The notes under the pieces are model-generated. The model had not been told where the DNA came from, made no database searches, and worked only from the letters and a program-made list of their open reading frames with translations. Made by a program: the position numbers and the translations under genes. This document shows, in pieces, positions 1 to 12,136 of a DNA stretch of 64,000 nucleotides (positions are counted from its first letter, which is position 1; every line of letters starts with the position of its first letter). Source of the DNA: Nyssa sinensis (Eukaryota; Streptophyta; Magnoliopsida; Cornales; Nyssaceae); assembly GCA_008638375.1 (NCBI GenBank), contig CM018036.1, positions 1,772,001-1,836,000 of the forward strand, read 5' to 3'.

Positions 1-923
1 AGTGTGAAATAATCAATTCTATTTTAAGGGTTTCAACCACTCACCGACCCATTCCAACTGATTTGGTAATTATATCAACAAAATTACAGTACACTATCAT
101 CTTGTCTCATATGTACATATTATATATACATATATAGAGTGTATCTCTCTCTCTCTCTCTCTAAAGGACAATCACTACATTGTCACTGTGACTTTTACAT
201 GAAAATATACAATACAATGCGCACAGCATCATCATGTTGTGTCATATATGTATAGGCTGATAACTTTATTGTCACAGTGACTTTCACATGAAAATATACC
301 CCCTGGAAGGACACTTGAAGTAATCAGATTTTACTAATCGACATTGAGGGCATTTGGCCTTTGAATGCAGTAAAAACGACGTCGCGCGGTTCCATTTTTT
401 TGAGTTTTGAACGTGTTCAGCGCCCAGTCTACTTAAAACAAAAACAAAAAAGTGGATGAGATTTGAGCCGTTGGCTCTCTCTTGAGCTCGTCTTCTATGG
501 AAAAAAACAGTTTAGTGGAAGGTTTTCTTGATCAATGTCACGATTTGAGTATTTTTATTAATTCACGTGTAATTTCATAAATTTAAATAAAAATTTCAGA
601 ATAAAACTTACAAAATAAATTATTTTTGTGTTTGTGCCGGTTTATTCAAGTCTGGCACGAACCAATCACAACTCGACTTTTGAATTTTGAATGAACAAAA
701 AAAAATTTATACTTTTTAAATTTTATATCTAAAAAAGTCATATTATTTAAAATAAAAATTTTAAAAATATAACATTACTCATCTTTTATTAACTTTATTA
801 TAATTAGTTTTAAGTTATTATTCTTTATAAATTTTATTTTAAACAAAATTATTATTACTTTTTATGTTTAATATATTTAAAAAATATATTTGTAATTAAT
901 ATAAAAAAGATAATAGAGAAAAA
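1..923. other. Non-coding left edge
   Basis: A (CT)n run at 143-162 and a dispersed 89-bp repeat (TGTCAC(T/A)GTGACTTT at 181 and 270). A GC-richer patch at 375-500 with GACGTCGCGCGG may be promoter DNA of a gene left of the window, but no coding frame supports that. Confidence 0.5.
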
Positions 924-1440
924 TATGAATCCAACAATACCATTTTGAATGAAAGTTGATACTATTGTATGGGTCACACCTAAAAGTGACATGATTCTGT
1001 GTTCTTTTAGATACCCAACTCTTTAACAAGTGAAAAAACCTTTTTGCTAACTTTGATGCACTTTTAATACCTTTAAAACTACATTTGTAATTAAGATAAA
1101 TAAATAAATTATCATGTATATTATGAATTTAAAAATACCATTTTAAAATTTTTGAATGAAAGATTATTCTTATGTGGGTCACACCTAAAAGTGATGCCAT
1201 GGAGTCATCTTAATAAGCCCAACTATTTTTTATGAGAAACTATCGTAAACTTTGATACATGTTACTTTAAACAAGGCATTTTTATATTTAATACATTTTT
1301 AAAATATGTACATTTATGGGGGGGAAGGTTACTGTTGATTATATGAATTCAACAATACCAAGACGATACTATCTTGTGGGCCATAGTTAAAAGTGACACG
1401 TGGATACATCCATCATGTCCTCTTAATAATCTTAATTCTT
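924..1440 (+). repeat. Imperfect triple tandem repeat, about 210-bp unit
   Basis: Units start at 924, 1133 and 1343 with ATGAAT..CAA..ATACCA, each followed by GTGGG(T/C)CA..CCTAAAAGTGA or a close variant and by a TCTTAATAA-type segment. Third unit is partial. No coding frame. Confidence 0.65.
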
Positions 1441-1442
1441 AG

Positions 1443-1986
1443 GCTACATTTGATTGGTCAGGATGAAATAATAAAATAAATAAAATAATTATTTGAACTG
1501 AAAATAGAATAAAAATGTCATTCTTTTTTTGATAGCAACAAATAATTCTATTTGGTTAACAATATTAAATATATATATGCATATTTATTATAATTATATA
1601 TGTATATATATATGTATTTAAGTATATATTTATGTATATCTATATATACATATATTTATTTTTATATATCCTTATTTATATATATATATATATTTATATT
1701 ATATGCATGTTAGTATATACATACTTATATTTAAGTAATATATATTTATATATTAATTTATTTATATGGACAATTATTTGTGTATATTTATTTATTTATA
1801 TATTTTTATGCATATATATTTATATATGTGCATATACATGTTTATTGAGATATACATATGAATATATATACATGTATTTATATATGCTTATTAAGTTATG
1901 TGTATATATTAATTTATTTATATATATAATTATTTATTTGTATTTATGTATATATTTATATATACATATATTTTTGTTTGTTTGTT

Positions 1987-2017
<31 letters not shown>

Positions 2018-2259
2018 TTATTTATTTTAATATCTAAATAAATATATTTATGCATATATATTTTTTATATTTATATATTTGTGTGTATATATAACATACA
2101 TTATATGTGTGTGTTTTTATTTATTTATTCTTTTGTCCCATTTCATTGGAATGAATTTCATTCTTTAGGTTATGGGAAGAAATAGCATTCCTCTTTCTTA
2201 TAAAAATAGTCATTTCATTGAAATAGTCATTCCTGCTATATTGGATGTACCAAACATAG
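1443..2259. repeat. TA-rich low-complexity block inside a possible foldback element
   Basis: 1566-2110 is almost only A and T in TATATT/TTTATA patterns, with short GTGT parts. Outer sequences CTACATTTGATTGGT and ACCAAACATAG may be degenerate inverted ends of a MITE. The open frame across it (repeated Tyr-Ile) is an artefact of the TA repeats. Confidence 0.5.
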
Positions 2260-2363
2260 AAATATAATGGATTTGAGATTGATCATTTCGACTTATCAAA
2301 CATGCCTTTATATAACTAAAAAAGTTTTAAAAATTTTTGAAGACTTTCAATTTAAATTGCCAT

Positions 2364-2613
2364 TCACCAACTCGGGTTAGTCCAATTGGTCATTCACGTC
2401 TCTCCCAAAGGAAGGTAATGGATTAAATTCTCATTTTTCATTAAGAAAATGTGAGCATTTATTTTTATTCAGTTATAAATTGAATTTTCTTATTTATCTA
2501 CGACTCTTTGATTGAGTTATGTTTTGTAAGTTGGTTGAGTTTGTTGAATTTGATTGTAATAAGATTAAATTAATTGTACTATATAAATTGTAACAGCCTT
2601 CTTAAAAAAAAAA
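2364..2613 (+). mobile_element. tRNA-derived SINE, family A copy 1
   Basis: A-box-like GGTTAGTCCAATTGG and B-box-like GGATTAAATTCTC near the 5' end; 3' end is an A-rich tail. Target duplication AAATTGCCAT at 2354-2363 and 2614-2623. Shares body segments with the element at 9692-9963 (for example ATTTATTTTTAT(C/T)CAGTTAT and TTTGATTGTAATA). Confidence 0.85.
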
Positions 2614-2873
2614 AAATTGCCATCCTACTGATAACTAATTCTCAAATTAACAAAACAAATTTATTAGTGCATTTTCAATGATGATTCAAATGCTTATCAA
2701 AAATTTTAAAATATAAACTCTAACTCTTGATTCAAATTTAAATCAAATTTTTTTCTAATTTAAATTCAAACTCAAATCTAAATTAATAAAGTATTTGTCA
2801 ACGAATCAAATTATTATATGAAGCTAAATATAAATATTTTTAGGAAAAGATGGAAATTCTTTTACGATATGAT

Positions 2874-2963
2874 AGGAATTTATTTTAAAATATTTGAATA
2901 AAATTTTTATTAATCATTAGGAATTTATTTTAAAATATTTGAATAAAATTTTTATTAATCATT
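2874..2963 (+). repeat. Exact 45-bp tandem duplication
   Basis: Two adjacent copies beginning AGGAATTTATTTTAAAATAT, at 2874 and 2919, identical to near the end of the second. The identity suggests a recent duplication. Confidence 0.9.
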
Positions 2964-3060
2964 AAATTTGAGTATCAAATTCAAATAAAATTTACTAAAA
3001 TTTTTATTCAAATTTAAGTCAGTGGCATTAGTCCAATCTAATTCTTATAACTATGATTTT

Positions 3061-3208
3061 GACTTTTAATTGAAAAGCGCAAAACTCCTTTTGTGCACGT
3101 ACTGTACAAAATTTTACCCTAATTACTAATGATACGCAATGATTTTTAATTGGAAAGCGCAGAACTCCTTTTGTGTACGTACTGTACAGAATTTTTTCCA
3201 AATTACAA
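3061..3208 (+). repeat. 80-bp tandem duplication
   Basis: GA(C/T)TTTTAATTG(A/G)AAAGCGCA at 3061 and 3141, then CTCCTTTTGTG(C/T)ACGTACTG in both. Several mismatches between copies. Confidence 0.8.
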
Positions 3209-3248
3209 TTAACTCCATTGAATAGGACTATTAGAAAATAACATAAAA

Positions 3249-3281
<33 letters not shown>

Positions 3282-3329
3282 ATAAAAGGACTTGTATCAG
3301 TACTTTTAAAGCTATAAAATAAGTTAAGT

Positions 3330-3610
3330 ATAAAAACACGTATAAGAACTTTTTGATCTATAAAATAAGTTATGTATTATCGACTTAATTAAAAATTTAT
3401 TTAACATTAACTCATAAAATAAATATAATAAATTAAAATATATTTTAAAACTTGTGAATTTAATGAATCTATTTAAATTTAATTTACAATCAACTCATTT
3501 AAAGATTTGTTTAAAATTAATTTAAAAAATTAATAAATATAATTTAAAATTTATTTATTTTATGAATTCGAACTTAAATAATTGAATGTTAAACTTGACC
3601 ACATGATCTC
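3330..3610. repeat. AT-rich family D hAT-like remnant
   Basis: Contains CTTGTGAATTTAATGAATCT, AATTTACAATCAACTCATTT and related phrases shared with 26440-26660 and 55890-56140. Ends are worn and no target duplication was found. Confidence 0.4.
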
Positions 3611-4327
3611 AAAACGTTGTTGGCAAGTGGGCCGGGCCCAATCGGTTCAAATTGCTAATGAATTTGGCAATAGAAAAAGATTGCAAGCATTAAAAATCAG
3701 CCACGTGTTAAGTTGAAAGCTGTCAAACGAAGATTGAATAACTGTTGACGGTGGTTTTCGAGCTCAGGTCTATTTTCGTAAATAAACAGAAAACACCGTC
3801 CTTTTTCGTACGCCCGTCTCTGATCACCGATTTTGATTTTTAAATTTTGTTATTAATGAGGGTGAACTTAACCATATGCTCAGGTTAGTCATGTCCCACA
3901 ACCGCTAACAACAGGCAGTGACTAGTACACTCAGCCACCTTAAAATGGGACCCACTGCCGTTATCCATCTCCCTCAACTTAGTTTTGAATGAAGGGTGAA
4001 AATTGTGATTAAAATAAAATATGATTTAAATTAAGTTATAAATATTTAAATTAAATAATTTAAAATAATATTATAATATTTGAATGAATTATTAAAAATA
4101 TTGAATTTATTGTATAATAAAAAATAGATATTTTTAAAATAAGAATTTAAAAAAACATTTCATTGGCATTTTTTTAAAATAACTATTTAGATTTTAAAAT
4201 GTTGAAAAATTTGATTTAAAAATATTAAAATATTAAAAAATTTGATTTAAATTTTCAGAAATATTAAAATAACTATTTAAATGTTAAAAGAATTCGATTT
4301 ATATTTTAAAATATTCATTGTAGAAAT

Positions 4328-4590
4328 GTCACATTTCATTCAACTATGTCTTAACTTCCAATTCCCGATGCAAACACTTTCCGTCTGTCAGTTAACGCCC
4401 ATCATAACCTTGCCCTAACCGTCACGTAAACTCACGTCAAGTGTATTCAAGTTAGAATTGTCACATTTCATTCAAACATGTGTTTTAACTTCCAATTCCC
4501 GATGCAAACGTTTTCCGTCTGTCAGTTAACGCCATCATAACCTTGCCCTAAGCGTCACGTAAACTCAAGTTAACCGTATTCAAGTTACTG
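4328..4590 (+). repeat. 132-bp tandem duplication with GC-richer sequence
   Basis: GTCACATTTCATTCAA at 4328 and 4460, each followed by CTTCCAATTCCCGATGCAAA, CGTCTGTCAGTTAACG and CATAACCTTGCCCTAA. The copies differ at about 10 positions. A GC-rich stretch (4600-4700) follows without a convincing reading frame. Confidence 0.8.
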
Positions 4591-5055
4591 CAGAGAGTCT
4601 GCAGCGAGACGGCGACTAAACGGCGGCGTGTTTGACGGCTGACATGGTCAATTTTGGCGCCACTTCGGACGGATCGTGTCTCAGGCTTTCGAAGCTGCGA
4701 AAAAATTGATTGTGTGTTTCGAGGTTATATCATTATCATAATCTAATCTAATCTAATTTATTAATTACCGAGTACAGTGTGTCTACGACCTCATTTTTTG
4801 TTCTCAATCAGAAGTCCTCTCTCTTTTTGTATTTATCGTATGAGACAGAGCTAACCTATCTAATTAATGAACGTGATTATGGTAGAATTGTTCAGTTCAT
4901 TAATTTAAATTAATCCTCAATGTCTGTGTTTTGTTTTTTCCTTAACTTGAGCGGTGTGAGGAAAACAACTCATGGGCTCCTAGGAGTAAGAGGGTGTTTG
5001 GCAGGGGAAAATGTTGGACGTGAGTGTAACAGTTTATTGATAATGTATTTTTTTA

Positions 5056-5507
5056 TGTTCTGTCTGGATAGAGAGATTTAGAAAAAAATAAATAAATAAA
5101 TAAATAAAAAATTATTTTATGCTTAATTTAAAATTATGAAACGAGAGAAAAGAAGATGAAGGGAAAGGGAAAAACCTCTTAAACCTTATTTTATTTAATT
5201 TATTCTCCTTTCAAAAATAAAAGAAAACAAAAAAGAATAAGAGTCTTTAATAAATTTTTTATAATATCAATTTTAACTTCAAAATTATAAAATAAAAAAT
5301 ATAAAAAAAAATACTTCTATCCCAAGACATAATAGTAAAAAGTATATAATTTTTTTTTTCTTCTATAAACAAGATGAGAGGATTACGCTATCCTTCTCTT
5401 CATTTGATACCTAAGTATGAATGAGAGATTATACTCTCATTTCCTTCCCTCTCATCTACCTCATAACTAATGTTATCATTTTCTCTCATTCTCCTTCTAG
5501 TATAGTG
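5056..5507 (-). mobile_element. MITE family C copy, minus orientation
   Basis: The reverse complement starts CACTATACTAGAAGGAGAAT and contains GATAACATTAGTTATGAGG and ATCAAATGAAGAGAAGGAT, matching the copy at 52286. The other end is TTCTGTCTGGATAGAGAGAT. AT-rich interior is diverged. Confidence 0.65.
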
Positions 5508-6626
5508 TTAATGAAATTATTGTCATTTGTAATATTATTCACATTTTTTTAATAAGAAGTAATACATATGATAAAGTATTATTAGATAAGTAAATTGTCA
5601 CGTGACATGTTAAATTTGCCAAAAAATATATGGTTTGATAGGACGATGAAGAGGCAAAAGATGGACCCCACACCTAAATTTTGGAATCAAAGTATAAGCA
5701 TTGTGACAAACTTTGTGTCCGACTCACAATTCTAATTAAAATGTGCAGAATCCTAAGTAACACATCAATGTTGGAAATTTAAGGGGTTGGCCATATGTTT
5801 TGTTCTTTTTTTAAAAAAAATGTGTATCCATTTTTAAAACATTTTTATTATTTAATGAATTTGAATTTGTTGAATACATAAAAAACTACATATAATTATT
5901 TACTAAAAATGATTTTTTTAAAAAAACTCTTCTTGAAAAATACTCTAGCAAAAACACAAGTCCACACAATGAAAGAATTAGGAATATATAGTTTCTATTG
6001 ATATGAAATATGTAGTTCTTTTCAAAAATTTGTTTTTGATTTAATATCAATGAAATTTAGTTTTACTTTCCCCCTTTTTCTTATTTGGCATTAAAGAACT
6101 TGAGTTTTTGCTTCCGTTTTGAATCTTTTTTAGCACAATGTGAGTGATTTTACAAGCTTCTCAAATTGTATTTAAATAAGTTTGTGGTGGTTAGTTCCTT
6201 CTACCTTTTTGTATTAAAAAATTACTCCAACATAAGTTTTCTTTTCTTTTCTTTTCTTGGTTTCCAAACAAACTTACAAAATAGGAAAGAACCTCCATTT
6301 CAAGTGGAAAAAAACATGATTTTTTTTTTTTGGGTAGAAATTAAGTAAATTACAATATTAGTTTCACCACAGACCTGTTTAATATTAATATTTAATCTCT
6401 TTTTTTAATAATATAACAACATGACTTGTTGACGATCAAAGCTTTCAAAGTTCACACACGAGCAAACCTGACACTGCTGCTTCATAGGGTTCAACTTTCT
6501 TAGCTTATATCAATTTCTAAAGGAATGGATAAGTTTTACTTCTCTCACAAGAATATGATTCTCACAAGTTCAGCGGCCCCGACTCCTCTAACTCAAGATT
6601 GGATCTCTGACCTGATTCTGATACCA

Positions 6627-6750
6627 TGTTAAAAGTTGGAGGCCCAACTCTAAATTAGCTTCTTAAAACTTAGGTGTTAAGGAGAAGAAGAGAGGGCCTT
6701 TATATATAGATCAGAGAATGTAGAGACGGGCGATGTGAGACAATCCAACA
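6627..6750 (-). mobile_element. Short LTR with adjacent primer-binding site, minus orientation
   Basis: Read on the minus strand the segment starts TGTTGGATTGTCTCACATCG and ends in TTTTAACA, so it has TG...CA ends over 124 bp. It is followed directly (6618-6626) by TGGTATCAG, the initiator tRNA-Met primer-binding motif of plant LTR/TRIM elements. No second LTR or coding domain was seen downstream, so it is an element remnant. Confidence 0.7.
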
Positions 6751-7459
6751 AATGTGATCCCCACATGCTTGTAAGAGAAATGAAAATTGTTCATTTCAAT
6801 TGAAATAGAAACACTCTAAATTACATATTCTTGCAAGATTTTGGCAGTTTATCTTAATAGAAATAGTTTGAAGATATAAAAAAAAACAGATTAAGATGAC
6901 GTGAAAATGAGAACATAAAAATAAAAATCACATGTATATGTAATAATATTAATTAATACAAAAATTAATAAAATTAATTATTAGACCAAGATAAAATTTG
7001 GGAGGACAGAATAGGACCGGAATAAAAAAAAACTTAACTAGCGGGTGGGAACAAAAAGGAGAAAAGATTTTGTTTAGACGGGACAATAATGAAAGAACTT
7101 CAGTCCGAACTAGTTCCGTTGCCATATCCAATTATGACATAAAAGTCCTGTTTGGCATTGGAAGTGTTTCTCAAAGCTGGTTTCCATGATTAATGTTCAC
7201 GTTGGGTGATGGGTGCCCGTTTGCCTATTTGATGTTTATGTTGGGTCATGGGTGTCTCGTGTCTTTGCAGCCCTGTCCTCTCTATCCTATTGTCCCTTTA
7301 TTTGGAAAGAACCACCCCAACTTGTTTGAATTTTCCTTTTTCTATTATAAGATTCATTGTTGTATAGATAAAAATAAAAAGCTTTGGAGTTCGTGACGGG
7401 ACTTACTCCAATTTGGACCTGACAAAAGTGTCAGAGATATCTCTTGCTGATAAATTGTG

Positions 7460-7630
7460 GAGTAATGTTACGCGGATTTAAAGTTTTTATCAAAAATATT
7501 AACACAGTTGATATGATAGTATTGTATTAGTTTTATATCATATTATGATGTGATATAAAACCAATTAATACTGTTACATCAGCTGTGTAAATATTTTTGA
7601 TAGAATTATTGAGTCAGCGTAGCATTACTG
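7460..7630. mobile_element. Foldback MITE, Mutator-like
   Basis: 171 bp, palindromic almost end to end: outer ends GAGTAATGTTACGC and GCGTAGCATTACTG, inner arms including AAAAATATTAACACAG and CTGTGTAAATATTTTT. A perfect 9-bp target duplication TAAATTGTG (7451-7459 and 7631-7639) points to the Mutator superfamily. Confidence 0.83.
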
Positions 7631-7639
7631 TAAATTGTG

Positions 7640-8402
7640 CGATGTTAAGAGACAAATTTTTCTAGAGTTATATGTGATAGTCTGTCTCCATATTTATTTT
7701 ATTTATTAAAAATTAAAAAGCAAGTTTTTGTTAGGAAGGTTAAATCTATTTTGTTTTTTTAATATAAAAATTGGATAGGAGAAAAATAGCGTTCGATAAC
7801 TGACAACTAACATAAAATATTATCAGAACTCACATAAACATAAATCTTAAGAATAAAAATATCCTTAAATAGATAAAATACATGTAGCTAACTCCAAATA
7901 ATTGAGATAAGACTTTGTTAAGTTGAATTTAAAAAATGGAAAAGGAAGAATCAAACACACGCTAACTATTATATATGTAGGGTCTAATATTAATAGACTC
8001 CTATAAACTTATAAAATATCAATTATACAATTTTGGCATTTCTTATCTTGAAAATATAAGAACTATTATATATTCTTTCATATTATAGAATTTATTAATT
8101 TCAAATCAATTATGTTGGATTCAAGAAAAAGTCAATTTTGAATCATAATTAGCAATATATTTTAAGTGTTTTAAACTAATTCAAATGACTTTAATGTGCT
8201 GATTTTTAATGGCTCCAATTTTATAGACTTTTTAATATTGGTATCATTTGAATCATACAAACACAAGTCACAAGTATGGAAGATGTCACTTTTTCACTCA
8301 ACAGGTCATTTTCCTTCCATCAAAGCTATACCCTACCTGCCTAATGGATGTTTATTTTCTTATCTCAATTATCACACAGTGGCCTTATCTGTGGACCACT
8401 TC

Positions 8403-8445
<43 letters not shown>

Positions 8446-9093
8446 TGATATAAAAGTTTTAGACTTTTTTTTAATTTACCTCCCTAAAATTAGAGGAAAA
8501 AAAAGGGAATCAATCAATTTTGTATTTTAGAAGAGTAAGATAAATCAAGAAAATTAAAACTAATAGTATTTTTTCAATTATTCTTTATCATACAACTCTA
8601 AAAACTTAAGAGTTCTTTGTGAAATTGTATATATATATATCATCCGTCTTAAATATTTCAAAACCAAATATGACTCAAATTTAAATGCATTTATATCTTC
8701 TAAGATTACTCCAATATGAACAAAATATTCTTCAACAAAAGCAGACGTAGCATAACAAAACAAGTAAATGTAAACTTGTATTGAATGAACAGAGATAAAG
8801 ATTTGATCCAATACCTCTCAGTAATTTAAACTCGGGTACCCATATTAAATTACATTTGATAAAGAAAATTTAAATTATTAGAGAATTGATTTTTCTGAAT
8901 TATATCCATTTCATATTTAATTGCCACTAAACAAATAAAATGGTTTTTTTAAACATAAAGCAACCTAATTATTTCATTATGTTTTACATAACATTCTGTG
9001 TATCATTTATGTTTGCAGGGTCAGGAATTCATTAACTATGATTGAGAACATCATTTGTTAGGAATTGTTGTTGTATATATAACTATATTATAT

Positions 9094-9134
<41 letters not shown>

Positions 9135-9680
9135 CGCTCAAACTCAATATGCAGCTCTGACCGTGGGCCATTAGAATATCTGTCTATATACAGTTGAACT
9201 TGAGCATTTTAGAGTCAAAAATGGTTCATGAAAAGCATGCCTCTCAATTGATGGAACAAAAAGTTGGTGCGGAGACAACCAGCTAGCCTTTATACCAGCC
9301 ATGGCAGAGCTGCTTTTTAATGTCTTGATTCATGGCTGTTGGATTCTATGAAAAGGCGTAATGAGCAATGGGGACATGGTGTTCCTGAGTTGGTGAATTC
9401 AAGGATCAGTAATTTAATCCGTTTCGTTAAATAAAAAAGTGTAATAAAGAATGGGTTCATGGTCATCATATTCCTGAGTTGGTGAAGTTAGCAATGGGCC
9501 CCTCATGTTAAACCCAACCCACTTCATGCCACGAATTTACATTCGAGTCTGACCAGACAAAAATTATAGAAAAAAACCCAATGTGGCCCATTTTGTTTTG
9601 GGTTAAAATCTGGACCAATTCATCAATGGACCTTGTAATGAATACAATTAGTTTCATGTGACTTGTACCCCCCCAATCCC
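7640..9680. other. AT-rich intergenic DNA, no gene seen
   Basis: Holds an (AT)19 run at 8405-8443 and a TA-GA compound microsatellite at 9088-9134. Open frames here are short and driven by these repeats. No protein family recognised. Confidence 0.6.
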
Positions 9681-9691
9681 TATATTTGACT

Positions 9692-9963
9692 TAACCAACT
9701 TAGGGTTAGCTTAATTAGTTATATATGGCTTTTCTCCAAAGCAAAAATTTGCGAGTTAAAGTCTCACAATCCCTTTCGGGAGATGTGAATATTTATTTTT
9801 ATCCAGTTATGGATTGGTTAGGTTGTTTGTCCAAGATCCATATTTAAAAGGTATTGCTGCTATTAGGTTGTGTAGTCTTCAGATAGTATGTAATATTGTA
9901 ATTATATTGTTTATTTGATTGTAATATATGAATTGTAATACTCCATTGCCAAAAAGAAAATCA
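9692..9963 (+). mobile_element. tRNA-derived SINE, family A copy 2
   Basis: A-box-like GGTTAGCTTAATTAG and B-box-like GAGTTAAAGTCTC near the 5' end, A-rich 3' end. Target duplication TATATTTGACT at 9681-9691 and 9964-9974. Clearly the same family as 2364-2613 but with point changes and small indels. Confidence 0.82.
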
Positions 9964-11149
9964 TATATTTGACTCAAAAGTTAACAGCAAAACTCGTTAT
10001 CTCAAAATTTAAGACCAAACCTTGAATCTCAAATAACGTGGTAATAATTTTTTATGATAATTTGAATATAATATAAATATTTATCAATAATCTAATATCG
10101 CGTTATTTAAAATATAAATTTTAAGACCAAATTTGAGACATCTAGCATTGCTCAAAAGTTAAATCAAAAATTCTTTCTTGGATTTATTAGCTTGGCATTT
10201 GGCATCAGTCGAGAAAAAAAACTTTCATTGAGAACATTTTTGTCATTATTCTTTCAAAATATCTTTGCCGTCGTAATATTAAATGATGAAAGCTTTATAT
10301 CTAATAATTAAAGCTTTGAACTAATTACATAATCTTTTTCATTGAATATCAAGAAAGGGTACTCAAATTAATATTACTAGACATAAGGTTGATTATATGT
10401 TATTTATCAAATTAACATTATTAGACAAATTATCACCTAAAAAGATAATTTATTAGTTATTACAAAGTGTCATTTGAATAGTCTTATTTTAATTATTTTA
10501 TATCAATTATTTGAATTCTATTTGGATCTAGTGATTGATGTTTGTGAAAAGATTTAATAAAGTTGGGAGAGAGAAAGCCCCAAATTTTCAACATTCAAAA
10601 AAAAAAATTTAATAAAATTTTATAGTGGTCATCAACTTTTTAACATAGCTTTTTTGTCCTTTTTTTCAAACTTAGAATGATTATGTAATAATATGATATT
10701 AAATATAATTTATCACAATCATACAAATATTGAAATCATTATTTCACTAAATGCTCTCTAAGTTTAAAATGGTTCATTGAAATGATGATAGTAATTATTG
10801 AAAATGTCAATAGAATCAAATTGATTTTTTTTTTCTTTTCATTATTATGAGGGAATTCACTGACTTTTACAAATAAGATAATTAATTACACTTTCAAAGA
10901 TAACATTAATTACAAAAAATGGAAGAGAAAATGATAGAGAGATGAGAGTGTAATACTTACTATGTACTTAAGTAATTAATGAGGAGGAAAGAAATAATAT
11001 GATATTGTAATAATCTCATCTTATTTGTGAAATGTAGAGAAGATAAAAAAAAATGAATAAAATGTTTTAATATGTAAAATAGGAATTTATTTGTTTTAAA
11101 ACATAGGCGCAAAATGAGCAATTAAAAATCCTCTAATCCTTTATCTTAC

Positions 11150-11730
11150 CGCCTGTTTGGATGGAAGCAGTTGGAAAGAATGGGAAGGAGAGAAAGTTAT
11201 ATTTCATATTCGATTTAGAAATTAGGAATGAGACAGAGGGAGCGCTCCAATACCTATTTAACTCATTTGACAATCAATCTAAAAGTGGACAAAAACAGGA
11301 AAAAAAAAAAAAAAAAAAAGAAGAAGAAAAGAGATAACTCTTTTAATGGATTTTTTATAGAACCGATAATACATTGAAAATTGTAGAGGTCAAAATAATA
11401 AATACCTATGTCCTATGTTATAATAATTAATTATTATCAAATTCTTTCATTTCTTTTCTCTCTTCTATTATTTTCAAACAAGATAAAAATATTATATTAC
11501 TCTTTCTTCTCATTTTTTCTCATTAGTTATCTAAACATAAAAAAAAAAAAAAATTAACTTCTTTTCTTCTCTTTCATAATTAATACAATTATTTTTTTTT
11601 CATTTTCTTTTAACTTATCCAAACACATAGTTAAACTACTCTCACTTTAACAAAAGAGTAAAATAGAATTCTAAGTCCTTTCTAAACGAGTTCTTCACTT
11701 TTTCTATCTTTTTTTTTTCCCTTCTTATTC
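11150..11730 (-). mobile_element. Degenerate MITE family C copy
   Basis: Reverse complement contains GATAACTAATGAGAAAAAATG and ATCTTGTTTGAAAATAATAG, which align with the family C interior. Starts GCCTGTTTGGATGGAAGC. Contains a long A-run near 11300. Borders approximate. Confidence 0.4.
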
Positions 11731-12136
11731 TTCCAACTCTCTCCATGGACTATTAAGGATACATAAGTCTTTTCCTTCGTATGATGGACCACAATGATTA
11801 AGGTTTTCTATCAAACTCTATGGACAGTAACAAATGATGAGAACTATGTTTGAACTACCTACAAAATTCTATTCGTTTGTCCTCTTCCCAAAAAAAACAA
11901 ATTAAAAAAATGACAAGATCCAAAACAGAGGACTGGAGAGAGTGTTTTAGTTGGATTTGAAGTTCAAAATATATTTTTAATACAGTGACAGAAAGCAACT
12001 GACTGGGATCGTTCAATACAATGGTATGAACACGATACCAAGGCAAACCCATGAAAAATACCCTTTTATCAAAGAAAAATAGACATTACTTAACTTTATT
12101 GTATTGAAAAAGACTATACTATGACTATGCTATGGA

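Noticed and set aside
1632..2030. 132-residue open frame rich in Tyr and Ile
   Set aside because: It is made of TA-repeat DNA; composition is only that of the microsatellite.
8196..8530. Three overlapping open frames
   Set aside because: All run through the (AT)n tract at 8405-8443 and show no protein family.
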